DNA from: Paraburkholderia lacunae
GTDB taxonomy: Bacteria > Pseudomonadota > Gammaproteobacteria > Burkholderiales > Burkholderiaceae
Assembly (NCBI RefSeq): GCF_003353175.1
Contig: NZ_QHKS01000003.1
Span: forward strand, 310,001-374,000
Direction: 5' to 3'
Length of the DNA stretch: 64,000 nt
Shown here: positions 1 to 8,742 of the stretch, in pieces
Position numbering within the stretch: the stretch's first letter is position 1
Layout: each line of letters opens with the position of its first letter
Notes under the pieces: model-generated
The model's input: the letters and a program-made list of their open reading frames with translations, nothing else
What the model was told of the DNA's origin: nothing
Databases searched by the model: none
Position numbers and translations under genes: made by a program

Positions 1-1056
1 CGTGAAATCCTCGATCAGTATGTGATCGGTCAGGAACGCGCGAAGAAAATTCTCGCGGTCGCGGTGTACAACCACTACAAGCGCCTCAAGCACCTCGACA
101 AGAAGGATGAGATCGAACTGTCGAAGAGCAACATCCTGCTGATCGGCCCGACCGGCTCCGGCAAGACCTTGCTCGCGCAGACGCTCGCGCGCCTTCTGAA
201 CGTCCCGTTCGTCATTGCCGATGCAACGACGCTGACGGAAGCTGGCTACGTCGGCGAAGACGTCGAGAACATCATCCAGAAGCTCCTGCAGAACTGCAAC
301 TACGAAGTTGACAAGGCCCAGCGCGGCATTGTCTACATCGACGAGATCGACAAGATCAGCCGCAAGTCCGACAACCCGTCGATCACCCGCGATGTGTCGG
401 GCGAAGGCGTGCAGCAGGCCTTGCTGAAGCTGGTCGAAGGCACGATGGCGTCGGTGCCGCCGCAAGGTGGCCGTAAGCATCCAAATCAGGACTTCATCCA
501 GGTCGACACCACCAACATTCTCTTCATTTGCGGTGGCGCATTCGACGGCCTCGAGAAAGTCATCGTCGACCGTACCGAGAAGACCGGTATTGGCTTCGGC
601 GCGAGCGTGAAGAGCAAGCAGGACCGCGACGCGGGCGAAGTGCTGCGCGAAGTGGAACCGGAAGATCTGATCAAGTTCGGTCTGATTCCCGAGTTGATCG
701 GCCGTCTGCCGGTGGTGGCTACGCTCGGCAAGCTCGACGAAGCGGCGCTGATGAAGATTCTCGTCGAACCGAAGAACGCGCTGGTGAAGCAGTACCACAA
801 GCTCTTCAATATGGAACGCGTCGAACTCGAGATTCGTCCGGCTGCATTGCAGGCCGTGGCGCGTAAGGCGATCCGTCGCAAGACGGGCGCACGGGGTTTG
901 CGTTCGATCCTGGAACAGGCGTTGCTTGATGTGATGTACGACCTGCCGGCAATGAAAGGCGTTAGCAAGGTTATCATCGACGACAACGTGATTGACGGCG
1001 ACGGCAAACCGTTACTGATCTATGAAGACGCACCCAAGGTTGCGGGTTCGAACTGA
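1..1056 (+). CDS. clpX: ATP-dependent Clp protease ATP-binding subunit ClpX (5' truncated by window edge)
   Basis: ClpX is the hexameric AAA+ unfoldase that feeds substrates to the ClpP peptidase. The frame is open from base 1 (first residues [10 protein letters not shown]), so the N-terminal zinc-binding domain and the true start lie upstream of the window. Visible are Walker A GPTGSGKT (codons at 145-168), the pore loop GYVG, Walker B VYIDEIDK, the IGF loop that docks on ClpP (TGIGFGAS), and the sensor-2 motif GARGLRS near the C-terminus. It is followed by a terminator and then lon, the usual proteobacterial order. The identification is certain; only the start is missing. Confidence 0.97.
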   Translation, partial: REILDQYVIGQERAKKILAVAVYNHYKRLKHLDKKDEIELSKSNILLIGPTGSGKTLLAQTLARLLNVPFVIADATTLTEAGYVGEDVENIIQKLLQNCNYEVDKAQRGIVYIDEIDKISRKSDNPSITRDVSGEGVQQALLKLVEGTMASVPPQGGRKHPNQDFIQVDTTNILFICGGAFDGLEKVIVDRTEKTGIGFGASVKSKQDRDAGEVLREVEPEDLIKFGLIPELIGRLPVVATLGKLDEAALMKILVEPKNALVKQYHKLFNMERVELEIRPAALQAVARKAIRRKTGARGLRSILEQALLDVMYDLPAMKGVSKVIIDDNVIDGDGKPLLIYEDAPKVAGSN

Positions 1057-1080
1057 TCGGCTTTCGGGTTCTGCAAACAA

Positions 1081-1109
1081 GCCGTTCATGGCGACGTGAA
1101 CGGCTTTTT
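1081..1109 (+). terminator. Rho-independent terminator after clpX
   Basis: An 8-bp perfect stem, GCCGTTCA (1081-1088) with TGAACGGC (1097-1104), has an 8-nt loop and is followed by TTTTT. It lies 24 bases past the clpX stop and separates clpX from lon transcription. Confidence 0.85.
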
Positions 1110-1145
1110 CGTTTATCGTGTGGTCAGGATGGTTGTTTTCACTAT

Positions 1146-1175
1146 GGAGTCACTGAACCTTCGGAGTCACTGAAC
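1146..1175 (+). repeat. Direct repeat upstream of lon
   Basis: The 13-mer GGAGTCACTGAAC occurs perfectly at 1146-1158 and 1163-1175 (period 17) in the clpX-lon gap, just upstream of the candidate heat-shock promoter. It may be a regulator site or a chance duplication. Confidence 0.6.
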
Positions 1176-1193
1176 TTTTCCCACACGCGGAGG

Positions 1194-1221
1194 CTTGCAA
1201 TCTTTTCTGCTGGCCTCACCT
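1194..1221 (+). promoter_or_regulatory. Candidate heat-shock (sigma-32) promoter of lon
   Basis: CTTGCAA (1194-1200), 13 bases, then CCTCACCT (1214-1221) matches the sigma-32 consensus CTTGAAA-N(11-16)-CCCCATNT at 6/7 and, ignoring the N, 5/7 positions. A start near 1229 would give a leader of about 28 nt to the lon ATG. lon is a classical sigma-32 target. The call is by eye only. Confidence 0.4.
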
Positions 1222-1256
1222 ATCGAACGAACTGATTCCACTCATGGGGAAATGAA

Positions 1257-3680
1257 ATGTCAGGAACCCAACTCCTTCCGCCGGAACGCATTACGCTCCC
1301 GCTGCTCCCGCTGCGTGACGTAGTCGTATTCCCGCACATGGTGATTCCGCTCTTCGTAGGCCGCCCGAAGTCGATCAAGGCTCTCGAAGCAGCGATGGAA
1401 GGCGGCAAGCACATCATGCTCGTCGCCCAAAAAACGGCTGCGAAAGATGAGCCGACCGAAAAGGACATGTACGAAGTAGGGTGCGTTGCCAACATCCTGC
1501 AAATGCTGAAGCTGCCCGATGGCACCGTGAAGGTGCTCGTCGAAGGTTTGCAGCGCGCGAAAACGCTTTCCATCGAAGAACAGGAAACGCAGTTCTCGTG
1601 CGAAGTCATGCCGCTCGAACCCGACCACGCCGACAGCGCTGAAACTGAAGCGCTGCGCCGCGCGATCGTGTCGCAGTTCGACCAGTATGTGAAGCTGAAC
1701 AAGAAGATCCCGCCGGAGATCCTGACCTCGCTGTCGGGTATCGACGAGGCAGGGCGTCTGGCCGATACGATCGCGGCGCATCTGCCGCTCAAGCTCGACC
1801 AGAAGCAGCACATCCTCGAAATGTTCCCGGTCATCGAGCGCCTCGAGCATCTGCTCGCGCAACTCGAAGCCGAGATCGACATCCTGCAGGTCGAAAAGCG
1901 CATCCGTGGGCGTGTCAAACGCCAGATGGAGAAGAGCCAGCGCGAGTACTACCTGAACGAACAGGTCAAGGCGATCCAGAAGGAACTTGGCGAAGGCGAA
2001 GAAGGTGCGGATCTCGAGGAACTCGAGAAGCGCATCACCGCTGCCCGCATGCCGAAGGAAGCCAAGAAGAAGGCCGACGCCGAGTTGAAGAAGCTCAAGC
2101 TGATGTCGCCGATGTCGGCTGAAGCCACGGTCGTGCGCAACTACATCGATACGCTGATCGGCTTGCCGTGGCGCAAGAAGAGCAAGGTCAACAACGATCT
2201 CTCGAATGCGGAACGCGTGCTCGACGAAGACCACTTCGGTCTCGAGAAGGTGAAGGAACGCATTCTCGAGTATCTCGCGGTCCAGCAGCGTGTCGACAAG
2301 GTCAAAGCGCCGATCCTGTGCCTGGTTGGGCCTCCGGGTGTCGGTAAGACGTCGCTGGGCCAGTCGATCGCTCGCGCCACGAACCGCAAGTTCGTGCGTA
2401 TGGCGCTCGGCGGCGTGCGTGACGAAGCCGAGATTCGCGGTCACCGTCGTACGTATATCGGTTCGATGCCCGGCAAGATTCTGCAGAGCCTGACCAAGGT
2501 CGGCGTGCGCAATCCGCTCTTCCTGCTCGACGAAGTCGACAAGATGGGGCAGGATTTCCGCGGCGATCCGTCGTCGGCGTTGCTGGAAGTGCTCGATCCG
2601 GAACAGAACCATACGTTCGCCGATCACTACGTCGAGGTCGACTTCGATCTGTCGGACGTGATGTTCGTGGCGACGTCGAACTCGCTGAACATCCCGCCGC
2701 CGTTGCTCGACCGGATGGAAGTGATCCGTCTGTCGGGTTACACGGAAGACGAGAAGGTCAGCATCGCGCAACGCTATCTTTTGCCGAAGCAGAAGAAGAA
2801 CAACGGCCTCAAGGATGGCGAGGTCGAAGTGACGGAAACCGCGATCCGCGACATCATTCGTTACTACACGCGCGAAGCGGGTGTCCGTTCGCTCGAGCGT
2901 GAAATTTCGAAGATCTGCCGCAAGGTCGTGAAGATGCTTCTGCTGAAGAAGGCGGAAGGCGCGGTGAAGGTCGACGGCAGCAATCTCGACACGTTCCTCG
3001 GCGTGCGCAAGTACGACTTCGGTCTCGCTGCAAAGGAGAATCAGGTTGGCCAGGTTACGGGTCTTGCGTGGACGGAAGTCGGCGGCGATCTGCTGACGAT
3101 CGAAGCCGCGGTGATGCCGGGTAAGGGCAACGTGATCCGCACGGGCTCGCTGGGCGACGTGATGAAGGAATCCGTTGAAGCCGCGCGCTCGGTGGTCCGC
3201 TCGCGCTCGCGCCGTCTAGGTGTCAAGGACGAAGCGTTCGAGAAGCAGGACATTCACATCCACGTGCCGGAAGGTGCTACGCCGAAAGACGGTCCTTCGG
3301 CCGGTATCGCGATGACGACCGCGCTGGTGTCGGTGTTGACCGGGATTCCGGTTCGCGCCAATGTCGCGATGACGGGCGAAATCACGTTGCGTGGCGAAGT
3401 CTTGCCGATCGGCGGCCTGAAGGAAAAACTGCTGGCCGCGCATCGTGGCGGTATCAAGTTGGTACTGATTCCGGAAGAAAACGTCAAAGACTTGACGGAA
3501 ATTCCGGATAACGTGAAGAACGCGATCGAGATCGTGCCGGTCCGCTGGATCGACAAGGTGCTCGAGCTGGCGCTCGAACGTGTGCCTACGGCGTTGCCTG
3601 AGGAAGAGCCGAAACCTGCGGCGCCTGTCGCAGCAGAACCGGCGAAGGACGCCGGTGCGACAGAAGTCGTGAAGCACTAA
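1257..3680 (+). CDS. lon: ATP-dependent protease La (Lon)
   Basis: Lon is a cytoplasmic AAA+ serine protease that degrades misfolded and regulatory proteins. The 807-residue length matches LonA of proteobacteria. The N-terminal substrate domain opens with the typical [13 protein letters not shown]. Walker A GPPGVGKT is at residues 358-365, followed by Walker [11 protein letters not shown]. The protease domain carries the Ser-Lys dyad: Ser681 in PKDGPSAG and Lys724 in GGLKEKLL. The chosen ATG at 1257 is preceded by GGGGA. The C-terminal 25 residues are a Pro/Ala/Glu-rich tail typical of Burkholderia Lon. It sits between clpX and the HU gene, with a possible heat-shock promoter upstream. Confidence 0.98.
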   Translation: MSGTQLLPPERITLPLLPLRDVVVFPHMVIPLFVGRPKSIKALEAAMEGGKHIMLVAQKTAAKDEPTEKDMYEVGCVANILQMLKLPDGTVKVLVEGLQRAKTLSIEEQETQFSCEVMPLEPDHADSAETEALRRAIVSQFDQYVKLNKKIPPEILTSLSGIDEAGRLADTIAAHLPLKLDQKQHILEMFPVIERLEHLLAQLEAEIDILQVEKRIRGRVKRQMEKSQREYYLNEQVKAIQKELGEGEEGADLEELEKRITAARMPKEAKKKADAELKKLKLMSPMSAEATVVRNYIDTLIGLPWRKKSKVNNDLSNAERVLDEDHFGLEKVKERILEYLAVQQRVDKVKAPILCLVGPPGVGKTSLGQSIARATNRKFVRMALGGVRDEAEIRGHRRTYIGSMPGKILQSLTKVGVRNPLFLLDEVDKMGQDFRGDPSSALLEVLDPEQNHTFADHYVEVDFDLSDVMFVATSNSLNIPPPLLDRMEVIRLSGYTEDEKVSIAQRYLLPKQKKNNGLKDGEVEVTETAIRDIIRYYTREAGVRSLEREISKICRKVVKMLLLKKAEGAVKVDGSNLDTFLGVRKYDFGLAAKENQVGQVTGLAWTEVGGDLLTIEAAVMPGKGNVIRTGSLGDVMKESVEAARSVVRSRSRRLGVKDEAFEKQDIHIHVPEGATPKDGPSAGIAMTTALVSVLTGIPVRANVAMTGEITLRGEVLPIGGLKEKLLAAHRGGIKLVLIPEENVKDLTEIPDNVKNAIEIVPVRWIDKVLELALERVPTALPEEEPKPAAPVAAEPAKDAGATEVVKH

Positions 3681-3713
3681 GGCAGTCAGCAGCGAAAGCA
3701 GTTTGCTGTACGG

Positions 3714-3742
3714 AAACCCGCGGCTTGGTCCGCGGGTTTTTT
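3714..3742 (+). terminator. Rho-independent terminator after lon
   Basis: The stem CCCGCGG (3717-3723) / CCGCGGG (3730-3736), with a 6-nt loop, is flanked by AAA and TTTTTT. It lies 34 bases after the lon stop. Confidence 0.9.
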
Positions 3743-3917
3743 ATTGCCCGCCACATTCAGAAAAGATTCGCCAGAAACCACGCCATCCCACCTTTTGAGT
3801 AACCACGGCCGTAATCGCCCGACTGGTTGTGCGCGCATCGATCGGCGACGCGAGAGGCGGCAAGATCTGCTCATCAAACGATCGTTCGGAAAACTGCGCG
3901 ATCCGGCTCAACCCCGC

Positions 3918-3946
3918 TTGACACAAGGGTTTCGGCCAATTCTAAT
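3918..3946 (+). promoter_or_regulatory. Sigma-70 promoter of the HU gene
   Basis: TTGACA (3918-3923) matches the -35 consensus perfectly, with a 17-base spacer to TCTAAT (3941-3946, 5/6). Transcription from about 3953 would give a leader of about 80 nt before the HU ATG at 4035. This is the best-looking sigma-70 promoter in the window, fitting a highly expressed nucleoid protein. Confidence 0.7.
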
Positions 3947-4034
3947 TAGTCGGCTCGGCGCTACCCGCCGAGCCGCGTGATGCCAGGTGCTACAGAGCGC
4001 CGTCACGATTGCCATAATATTCTCGGGGGTTGGA

Positions 4035-4307
4035 ATGAATAAAACGGAATTGATCGATCACATTGCACAGCAAGCCGACATTTCGAAAGCTGCGGCCGGC
4101 CGTGCACTCGATGCGGTGATCGGTGGCGTCAAAGGTGCGTTGAAGAAAGGCGGCTCGGTAACGCTGGTCGGTTTCGGCACGTTTGCCGTTGGTAAACGTA
4201 CGGCACGTACGGGTCGCAATCCGCGTACCGGCGCGGCTATCAAGATCAAGGCAGCGAAGGTCCCTAAATTTAGGCCTGGCAAAGCGCTGAAGGATGCGTT
4301 AAACTAA
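4035..4307 (+). CDS. hupB: DNA-binding protein HU-beta
   Basis: HU is a small histone-like protein that bends and compacts DNA as a dimer. The 90 residues starting [11 protein letters not shown] match the family end to end, including the beta-arm signature ([19 protein letters not shown]) and the C-terminal [11 protein letters not shown]. The frame is open a further 16 codons upstream, but HU proteins begin at MNK, so ATG 4035 is taken as the start. It lies downstream of lon, as in E. coli. There hupB is followed by ppiD; here ppiD lies 33 kb away behind tRNA-Asp. Confidence 0.96.
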   Translation: MNKTELIDHIAQQADISKAAAGRALDAVIGGVKGALKKGGSVTLVGFGTFAVGKRTARTGRNPRTGAAIKIKAAKVPKFRPGKALKDALN

Positions 4308-4453
4308 TGGGCTCGCTGCTTGATGAACCTGCAAGTTCGTTGGAAAGAAGTGCAACGAAAATGTAGAGACTTGGTTTCATCTATAGGTGATACATAGGTC
4401 GGTACCCGGTGCCGTATCAAGCAGCAGAACAGAAGCACGTTGAATCGCGAAAC

Positions 4454-4529
4454 GGGTGCTTAGCTCAGTTGGTAGAGCGGCGCCCTTACAAGGCGTAGGT
4501 CGGGAGTTCGAGCCTCTCAGCACCCACCA
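4454..4529 (+). tRNA. tRNA-Val (anticodon UAC)
   Basis: A 76-nt cloverleaf with encoded CCA. The acceptor stem is GGGTGCT/AGCACCC, the D-loop is AGCTCAGTTGGTAGAG, the anticodon loop CTTACAA gives anticodon TAC, and the T-arm contains GTTCGAGC. An intrinsic terminator follows about 55 bases later. Confidence 0.97.
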
Positions 4530-4585
4530 TTCCGTTTCGTGATTGGCGTCCGAGCAGGTCCGACGAGATCTACTGCTGTACTCTG

Positions 4586-4619
4586 AAACCCGCGTGGCTA
4601 TTGGCTCCGCGGGTTTTTT
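4586..4619 (+). terminator. Rho-independent terminator after tRNA-Val
   Basis: AAACCCGCG (4586-4594) pairs with CGCGGG (4608-4613) ahead of TTTTTT (4614-4619). The loop is 13 nt. Confidence 0.75.
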
Positions 4620-5115
4620 ATTGTCGCTGAATCGTCCCAGAAAGTCCGTTGCATGCCGGCCGAATCCGGACGTTTATCGTTGTATCGTTCGTTGTATGTT
4701 GTTATCCGTGTCTGTCAGATGATGGGTATACAACGATGGCCCGATCTCCTCTCCACCAGCTCACCCGGCTGGACATTCTGAACGCGACATTCACGCAGGC
4801 TACTCAGTGCTTCGAGTTCGATGCGTATTTCAGACGCGCTACCCGAGCGAGGAAAGCATGCGTTTGTCGTCGTGCACGTCCTCGATGAAGTATCAGAATG
4901 GCGGCCGCAGAATCGGCAGTCTTTCTTGTGAGTTTATAGATGGCAGGGCTTACGCCGCCTCGGAGGTTGGCGATGGCGACGAGCAGCCTGGCGAAGATGA
5001 AGACCCTCGCTGCCAGCGCTGTGCCAGTGGCATCGCCGTCACTACCTGCCGAACGGCGGGAAGATTCCATCAGGATGTTGCCACTCTCAGTCATGATCAG
5101 CGCGTACGTCCCGGC
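4620..5115. other. Non-coding gap at the left edge of the variable block
   Basis: About 495 bases between the tRNA-Val terminator and the tetR stop. Short open frames occur on both strands, but none has a convincing start, codon bias or recognisable family. There is no integrase, and no copy of the tRNA-Val 3' end that would mark an attachment site. I see nothing functional here. Confidence 0.5.
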
Positions 5116-5733
5116 CTAGCCGCTTTTATCGGTGCGGCCACCATAGGCCGCCATGAAAACGTCCACGGCCCGGTTCACCACTTGCGTAATGTTGCGTGCC
5201 GACGTGTCCGCCGGCACGCCCAGAAGACACAGCTCGGCCAGCTCGGCTTCAAATAGCGCGCGAAGATGCTCCGTCGCGACCGTAACATTGCATTTGCGCA
5301 GTCGGCCTGCTTCGTATGACTGCTGCAGGAAACTCGCCACCATCTGCCAGCCGATTTTCGGTCCGCGTTCGTAAAACAGCGCGCCCACATGCGAGCGTCC
5401 GCCTTCATGAATGGCGAGGCGCCGTATCGCGAGCAACTGCGGCTTGAGGATGGCGATCAGATAGTGCTTGCCGAAGCCGGTCAACGCCTCGCGGATCGGC
5501 ACCGACGTCTTGAGCAGCGCAAACGCGCCTTTAATTTCATGCGCGGCGCACTCGTTCATCACCTCGAAGAACATCTCTTCCTTCGACTCGAAGTAGCCGT
5601 ACAACGTTGCTTTGGACCCGCCAACCCGCGCCGCGATCTCGGACATCGACGCCTGTTCGAAGCCTGCTTCGCTGAATACTTCAAATGCGGCGTCGACGAT
5701 CGCCTGCCGCTTCTCTTCCGTTTTCTTTCTCAT
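5116..5733 (-). CDS. TetR/AcrR-family repressor of the adjacent efflux operon
   Basis: A one-component transcriptional repressor of 205 residues. The N-terminal TetR helix-turn-helix is clear (KRQAIVDAAFEVFSEAGF, then MSEIAARVGGSKATLYGYFESKEEMF, residues about 8-52). The C-terminal domain is of the AefR-like type and would bind the inducer. It is divergent from the NodT-EmrA-EmrB operon. A perfect inverted repeat typical of TetR operators lies in the shared intergenic region, so it very likely represses that operon and itself. The inducing compound is unknown. Confidence 0.9.
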   Translation of the reverse strand: MRKKTEEKRQAIVDAAFEVFSEAGFEQASMSEIAARVGGSKATLYGYFESKEEMFFEVMNECAAHEIKGAFALLKTSVPIREALTGFGKHYLIAILKPQLLAIRRLAIHEGGRSHVGALFYERGPKIGWQMVASFLQQSYEAGRLRKCNVTVATEHLRALFEAELAELCLLGVPADTSARNITQVVNRAVDVFMAAYGGRTDKSG

Positions 5734-5823
5734 TCCCGAGGCTTCCCTGTGCTTTGCCGGACAGGTTCATGAAACCTGCCCGTGCGTGATGTTACCAAAG
5801 CCCGTCGCCAAACCTCGCTCTCA

Positions 5824-5842
5824 AAACTGAACCAGTCAGTTT
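5824..5842. promoter_or_regulatory. Candidate TetR operator between tetR and the efflux operon
   Basis: AAACTGA (5824-5830), 5 bases, TCAGTTT (5836-5842) is a perfect 7-bp inverted repeat. It sits just upstream of a -35 element TTGACA (5850-5855) that points toward the efflux genes. Its size and position fit a TetR-family dimer site. Confidence 0.65.
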
Positions 5843-5849
5843 ATTTATG

Positions 5850-5879
5850 TTGACACGCAGATATCCACATAACTAAACT
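5850..5879 (+). promoter_or_regulatory. Candidate sigma-70 promoter of the efflux operon
   Basis: TTGACA (5850-5855) is followed by an 18-base spacer and TAAACT (5874-5879, 4/6 to the -10 consensus). It lies directly next to the TetR inverted repeat, so a bound repressor would block polymerase. Confidence 0.45.
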
Positions 5880-5941
5880 GTGCGGTATTGTTAAGAACGA
5901 GTGCTGACATTGTGAAAGAAGCCGTAGTAGTCGGGGAGCGG

Positions 5942-7495
5942 GTGCGTCCGGTACGAACGACGAAGCCGGGCATGAGGTTTGCCGTCGGCCTTGCCATCAC
6001 CGCGCTTGCAAGCGCATGCGCGCCATTGCCTGGCATGCCGCAAAAGCCGTCGCCGAAGGATGTAAGCAACTACGAGACCGCGCACAGTTTCGGCCCGGGC
6101 ACGGACGCGCAATCGACATGGCCCACGGAACCGTGGTGGCTGCGCTACAACGATCCGCAGTTGAACGCGCTGATCGCGGAAGCGCTGAAGGGCGAGCCGA
6201 CGCTCGCAACGGCGCAAGCGCGTCTGCATAACGCAGAAGCATCGGCGCAGGAAGCGGGCGCCGCGCTATTGCCTGAAGTCAGCGCGCAAGCGTCGGTCGA
6301 AAAGGAGAAGCAGAGTTACAACAACGGCGTCCCGCCCGCCTTCGTGCCGCGTGGCTGGCGTCCGTACGGCACCGCCGAACTCAATTTCAGCTACGAGATC
6401 GACTTCTGGGGCAAGAACCGCGCGTCGCTTGCCGCGGCCACGTCGGAACTCGACGCGGCACGCGCCGACGCCGCTCAGGCTCGCCTGGTGCTGGCGGCGT
6501 CGATCGCCGACGCGTACGCGGACCTCGCACGTCAGTTCGCCGAACGCGACAGCGCCGAAGCCGCGGTCAAGATCCGCACGCAGTCCGCGCAACTGTTCGC
6601 CGAACGTTTCGCCAACGGATTGGAGACGCAAGCCGGCGTCAAGCAAGCCGAATCGAGGCAGCAAAGCGCGCGTGCCGACCTGTTCGAGCTCGACGAGTCA
6701 ATTGCGCTCACCCGCAACCGGATTGCCGCACTGATGGGCGACGGTCCCGATCGTGGCCTCGGCATCGGCCGTCCGGCCGTGGATCTGACGCAGCCGGTCG
6801 CCATGCCCGCCGATCTTGCGCTCGGTCTGCTGGGCCGCCGTCCCGACGTCGTGATCGCACGCTTGCGCGCGGAAGCGGCGAGCAAGCGGATCGACGTCGC
6901 CAGGGCCGGCTTCTATCCGAACGTGAATCTCTCCGCGATGATCGGCTTCCAGTCGCTCGGATTGAACATGCTGACGCGCGCGGGTTCGGCGGTCGGGAAT
7001 GTCGGTCCGGCCGTCACGCTGCCGATCTTCAACGGCGGCCGGTTGCGCGGCCAGTTGCGCGGCGCGCGCGCGACTTACGACGAAGCCGTCGCCAACTACG
7101 ACGAAACGCTGACCAGGGCGCTGCGCAACGTGGCCGATGTCGCCGTCAGCAAACGCGCGCTCACCGATCGGTTACAGGCCACGCAGGCGTCGTACGACGC
7201 GGCCGCGCAGTCGCACCGGGTCGCGCTCGAGCGCTATCAGGGCGGTCTGTCCGGTTATCTCGACGTACTGAGCGCCGCCGACACGCTGGTTAGCGCGCAG
7301 CGCCAACTTGCCGACATGCGCTCGCGCACCTTCACGCTCGACGTTTCGCTCGTGCGCGCCCTCGGCGGCGGTTATCAGGCCAACGCGGCCGGCTCTGCCA
7401 ATACGTCGGCCGCCACGCCGCCCGCCGCGCCGCCCGCCGCCGGCAGTGCGAACTCCGAAGCGAACCCGGAAGCGAACCCGAAAAATCAAAGCTGA
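5942..7495 (+). CDS. RND/MFS efflux outer-membrane lipoprotein (NodT/OprM family)
   Basis: This is the outer-membrane exit duct of a tripartite efflux pump. From the GTG at 5942 the protein has 517 residues. The N-terminus is basic, then a short hydrophobic stretch leads to the lipobox ASAC with lipidated Cys at about residue 26. Two outer-membrane efflux repeats follow (PWWLRYNDPQLNALI..., then ...GLLGRRPDVVIARLRAEAAS, the NodT hallmark). GTG 5942 has GGGGAG close upstream; ATG 5972 and TTG 5888 are alternatives. It is the first gene of an operon with emrA (16-nt gap) and emrB, under the divergent TetR. The C-terminus is a low-complexity Ala/Pro/Asn tail. Confidence 0.93.
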   Translation: MRPVRTTKPGMRFAVGLAITALASACAPLPGMPQKPSPKDVSNYETAHSFGPGTDAQSTWPTEPWWLRYNDPQLNALIAEALKGEPTLATAQARLHNAEASAQEAGAALLPEVSAQASVEKEKQSYNNGVPPAFVPRGWRPYGTAELNFSYEIDFWGKNRASLAAATSELDAARADAAQARLVLAASIADAYADLARQFAERDSAEAAVKIRTQSAQLFAERFANGLETQAGVKQAESRQQSARADLFELDESIALTRNRIAALMGDGPDRGLGIGRPAVDLTQPVAMPADLALGLLGRRPDVVIARLRAEAASKRIDVARAGFYPNVNLSAMIGFQSLGLNMLTRAGSAVGNVGPAVTLPIFNGGRLRGQLRGARATYDEAVANYDETLTRALRNVADVAVSKRALTDRLQATQASYDAAAQSHRVALERYQGGLSGYLDVLSAADTLVSAQRQLADMRSRTFTLDVSLVRALGGGYQANAAGSANTSAATPPAAPPAAGSANSEANPEANPKNQS

Positions 7496-7511
7496 TCCCA
7501 AGGACCAGAAC

Positions 7512-8729
7512 ATGTCTCAAAGCCATTCCCCCGTAGCCGACGCGCCGTCCGTGCCGGCCGCCGACCATTCCGCTTATGCCGGCGACAGGACGGCGACGGC
7601 CGCCGCGCCCGCCGCGTCCGTCACCCGCCGCCAGAAACTGTTCGGCATGCTGGGCGCGGTCATCGTCCTGGCCAGCCTCGCTTATGGCGGCTACTGGTAC
7701 TTCATCGGCTCGCGTTATGTGTCGACCGATAACGCTTACACCGCAGCCGAAATCGCGTCGATCACGCCGTCGGTGAGCGGCATCGTGCAGAGCGTCGCGG
7801 CGGTCGACACGCAGCATGTCCGCAAGGGCGACGTGCTCGTCGTGATCGACGACACCGACGCGAAGCTCGCGCTCGAGCAGGCTGAAGCCGAAGTCGGACG
7901 CGCCGAGCGCAGGGTGCGCGGCTATCTCGCGACCGACGCCGGCCTCGCCGCCCAGGTGGACGCGCGCGCGGCCGACGAAGCGCGCATGAACGCGCAGATC
8001 GCGTCGGCCAAGGCCGACTTCGACCGCGCGGCGATCGACCTGAAGCGCCGCGAAGCGCTCGCGCATTCCGGCTCGGTTTCGGGCGAGGAACTCAGCAACG
8101 CGCAGACCTCGTTCGCGAGCGCGCAGGCGGCGCTGATGGCGGCCCGCGCCGCCGCGTTGCAGGCACAGGCGAGCCGTGCGGCGGCCGTCGGTTCACAGGA
8201 CGCCAACAAGGTGCTCTTCATCGACACCACCGTCGACACCAATCCTGAAGTGCTGCTCGCGCGCGCCAAGCGGGATCAGGCGCGCGTCGATCTGGAACGC
8301 ACGGTGTTGCGTGCGCCTGTCGACGGCGTCGTCGCGCGCCGCCAGGTGCAGGTGGGGCAGCGGGTCGAGCCGGGCGCGTTGCTGCTGTCCGTCGTGCCGG
8401 TGGAGTCGCTGCACGTCGACGCGAATTTCAAGGAAGTTCAGCTCGACAAGGTGCGGATCGGTCAGCCGGTCGAGCTGACGTCCGACCTGTACGGCGGCAA
8501 GGTCGTCTATCACGGCAAGGTCGCGGGACTGGCGGGCGGCGCGGGCTCGGCGTTCGCGATGATTCCCGCGCAAAACGCGACCGGCAACTGGATCAAGGTG
8601 GTCCAGCGCCTGCCGGTGCGGGTCGTCATCGACGCGGCCGATCTTCGCGCGCATCCGCTGGGCGTCGGTCTGTCGATGGAAGCGACCGTCGATACGCGCA
8701 ACGGCGGCGACGCCACGCCCGCAAGTTGA
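7512..8729 (+). CDS. emrA: EmrA-type membrane fusion protein (HlyD family)
   Basis: This periplasmic adaptor links the EmrB-type inner-membrane exporter to the outer-membrane channel. It has 405 residues: a cytoplasmic Ala-rich N-terminus, one membrane anchor at about residues 43-64, and a biotinyl-lipoyl-like hairpin start (VSTDNAYTAAEIASITPSVSG). A long alpha-helical coiled coil rich in Ala/Arg/Glu follows, then the second lipoyl half (TVLRAPVDGVVARRQVQVGQ) and a beta-barrel. ATG 7512 is chosen because AAGGA precedes it and it follows the upstream stop by 16 bases. The gene symbol reflects the EmrA subfamily, not a proven ortholog. Confidence 0.92.
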   Translation: MSQSHSPVADAPSVPAADHSAYAGDRTATAAAPAASVTRRQKLFGMLGAVIVLASLAYGGYWYFIGSRYVSTDNAYTAAEIASITPSVSGIVQSVAAVDTQHVRKGDVLVVIDDTDAKLALEQAEAEVGRAERRVRGYLATDAGLAAQVDARAADEARMNAQIASAKADFDRAAIDLKRREALAHSGSVSGEELSNAQTSFASAQAALMAARAAALQAQASRAAAVGSQDANKVLFIDTTVDTNPEVLLARAKRDQARVDLERTVLRAPVDGVVARRQVQVGQRVEPGALLLSVVPVESLHVDANFKEVQLDKVRIGQPVELTSDLYGGKVVYHGKVAGLAGGAGSAFAMIPAQNATGNWIKVVQRLPVRVVIDAADLRAHPLGVGLSMEATVDTRNGGDATPAS

Positions 8730-8742
8730 GGCCGCGCCGACC

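Noticed and set aside
4804..5094. Minus-strand 96-codon frame beside tetR
   Set aside because: No ribosome site, no recognisable domain and weak codon bias; treated as non-coding.
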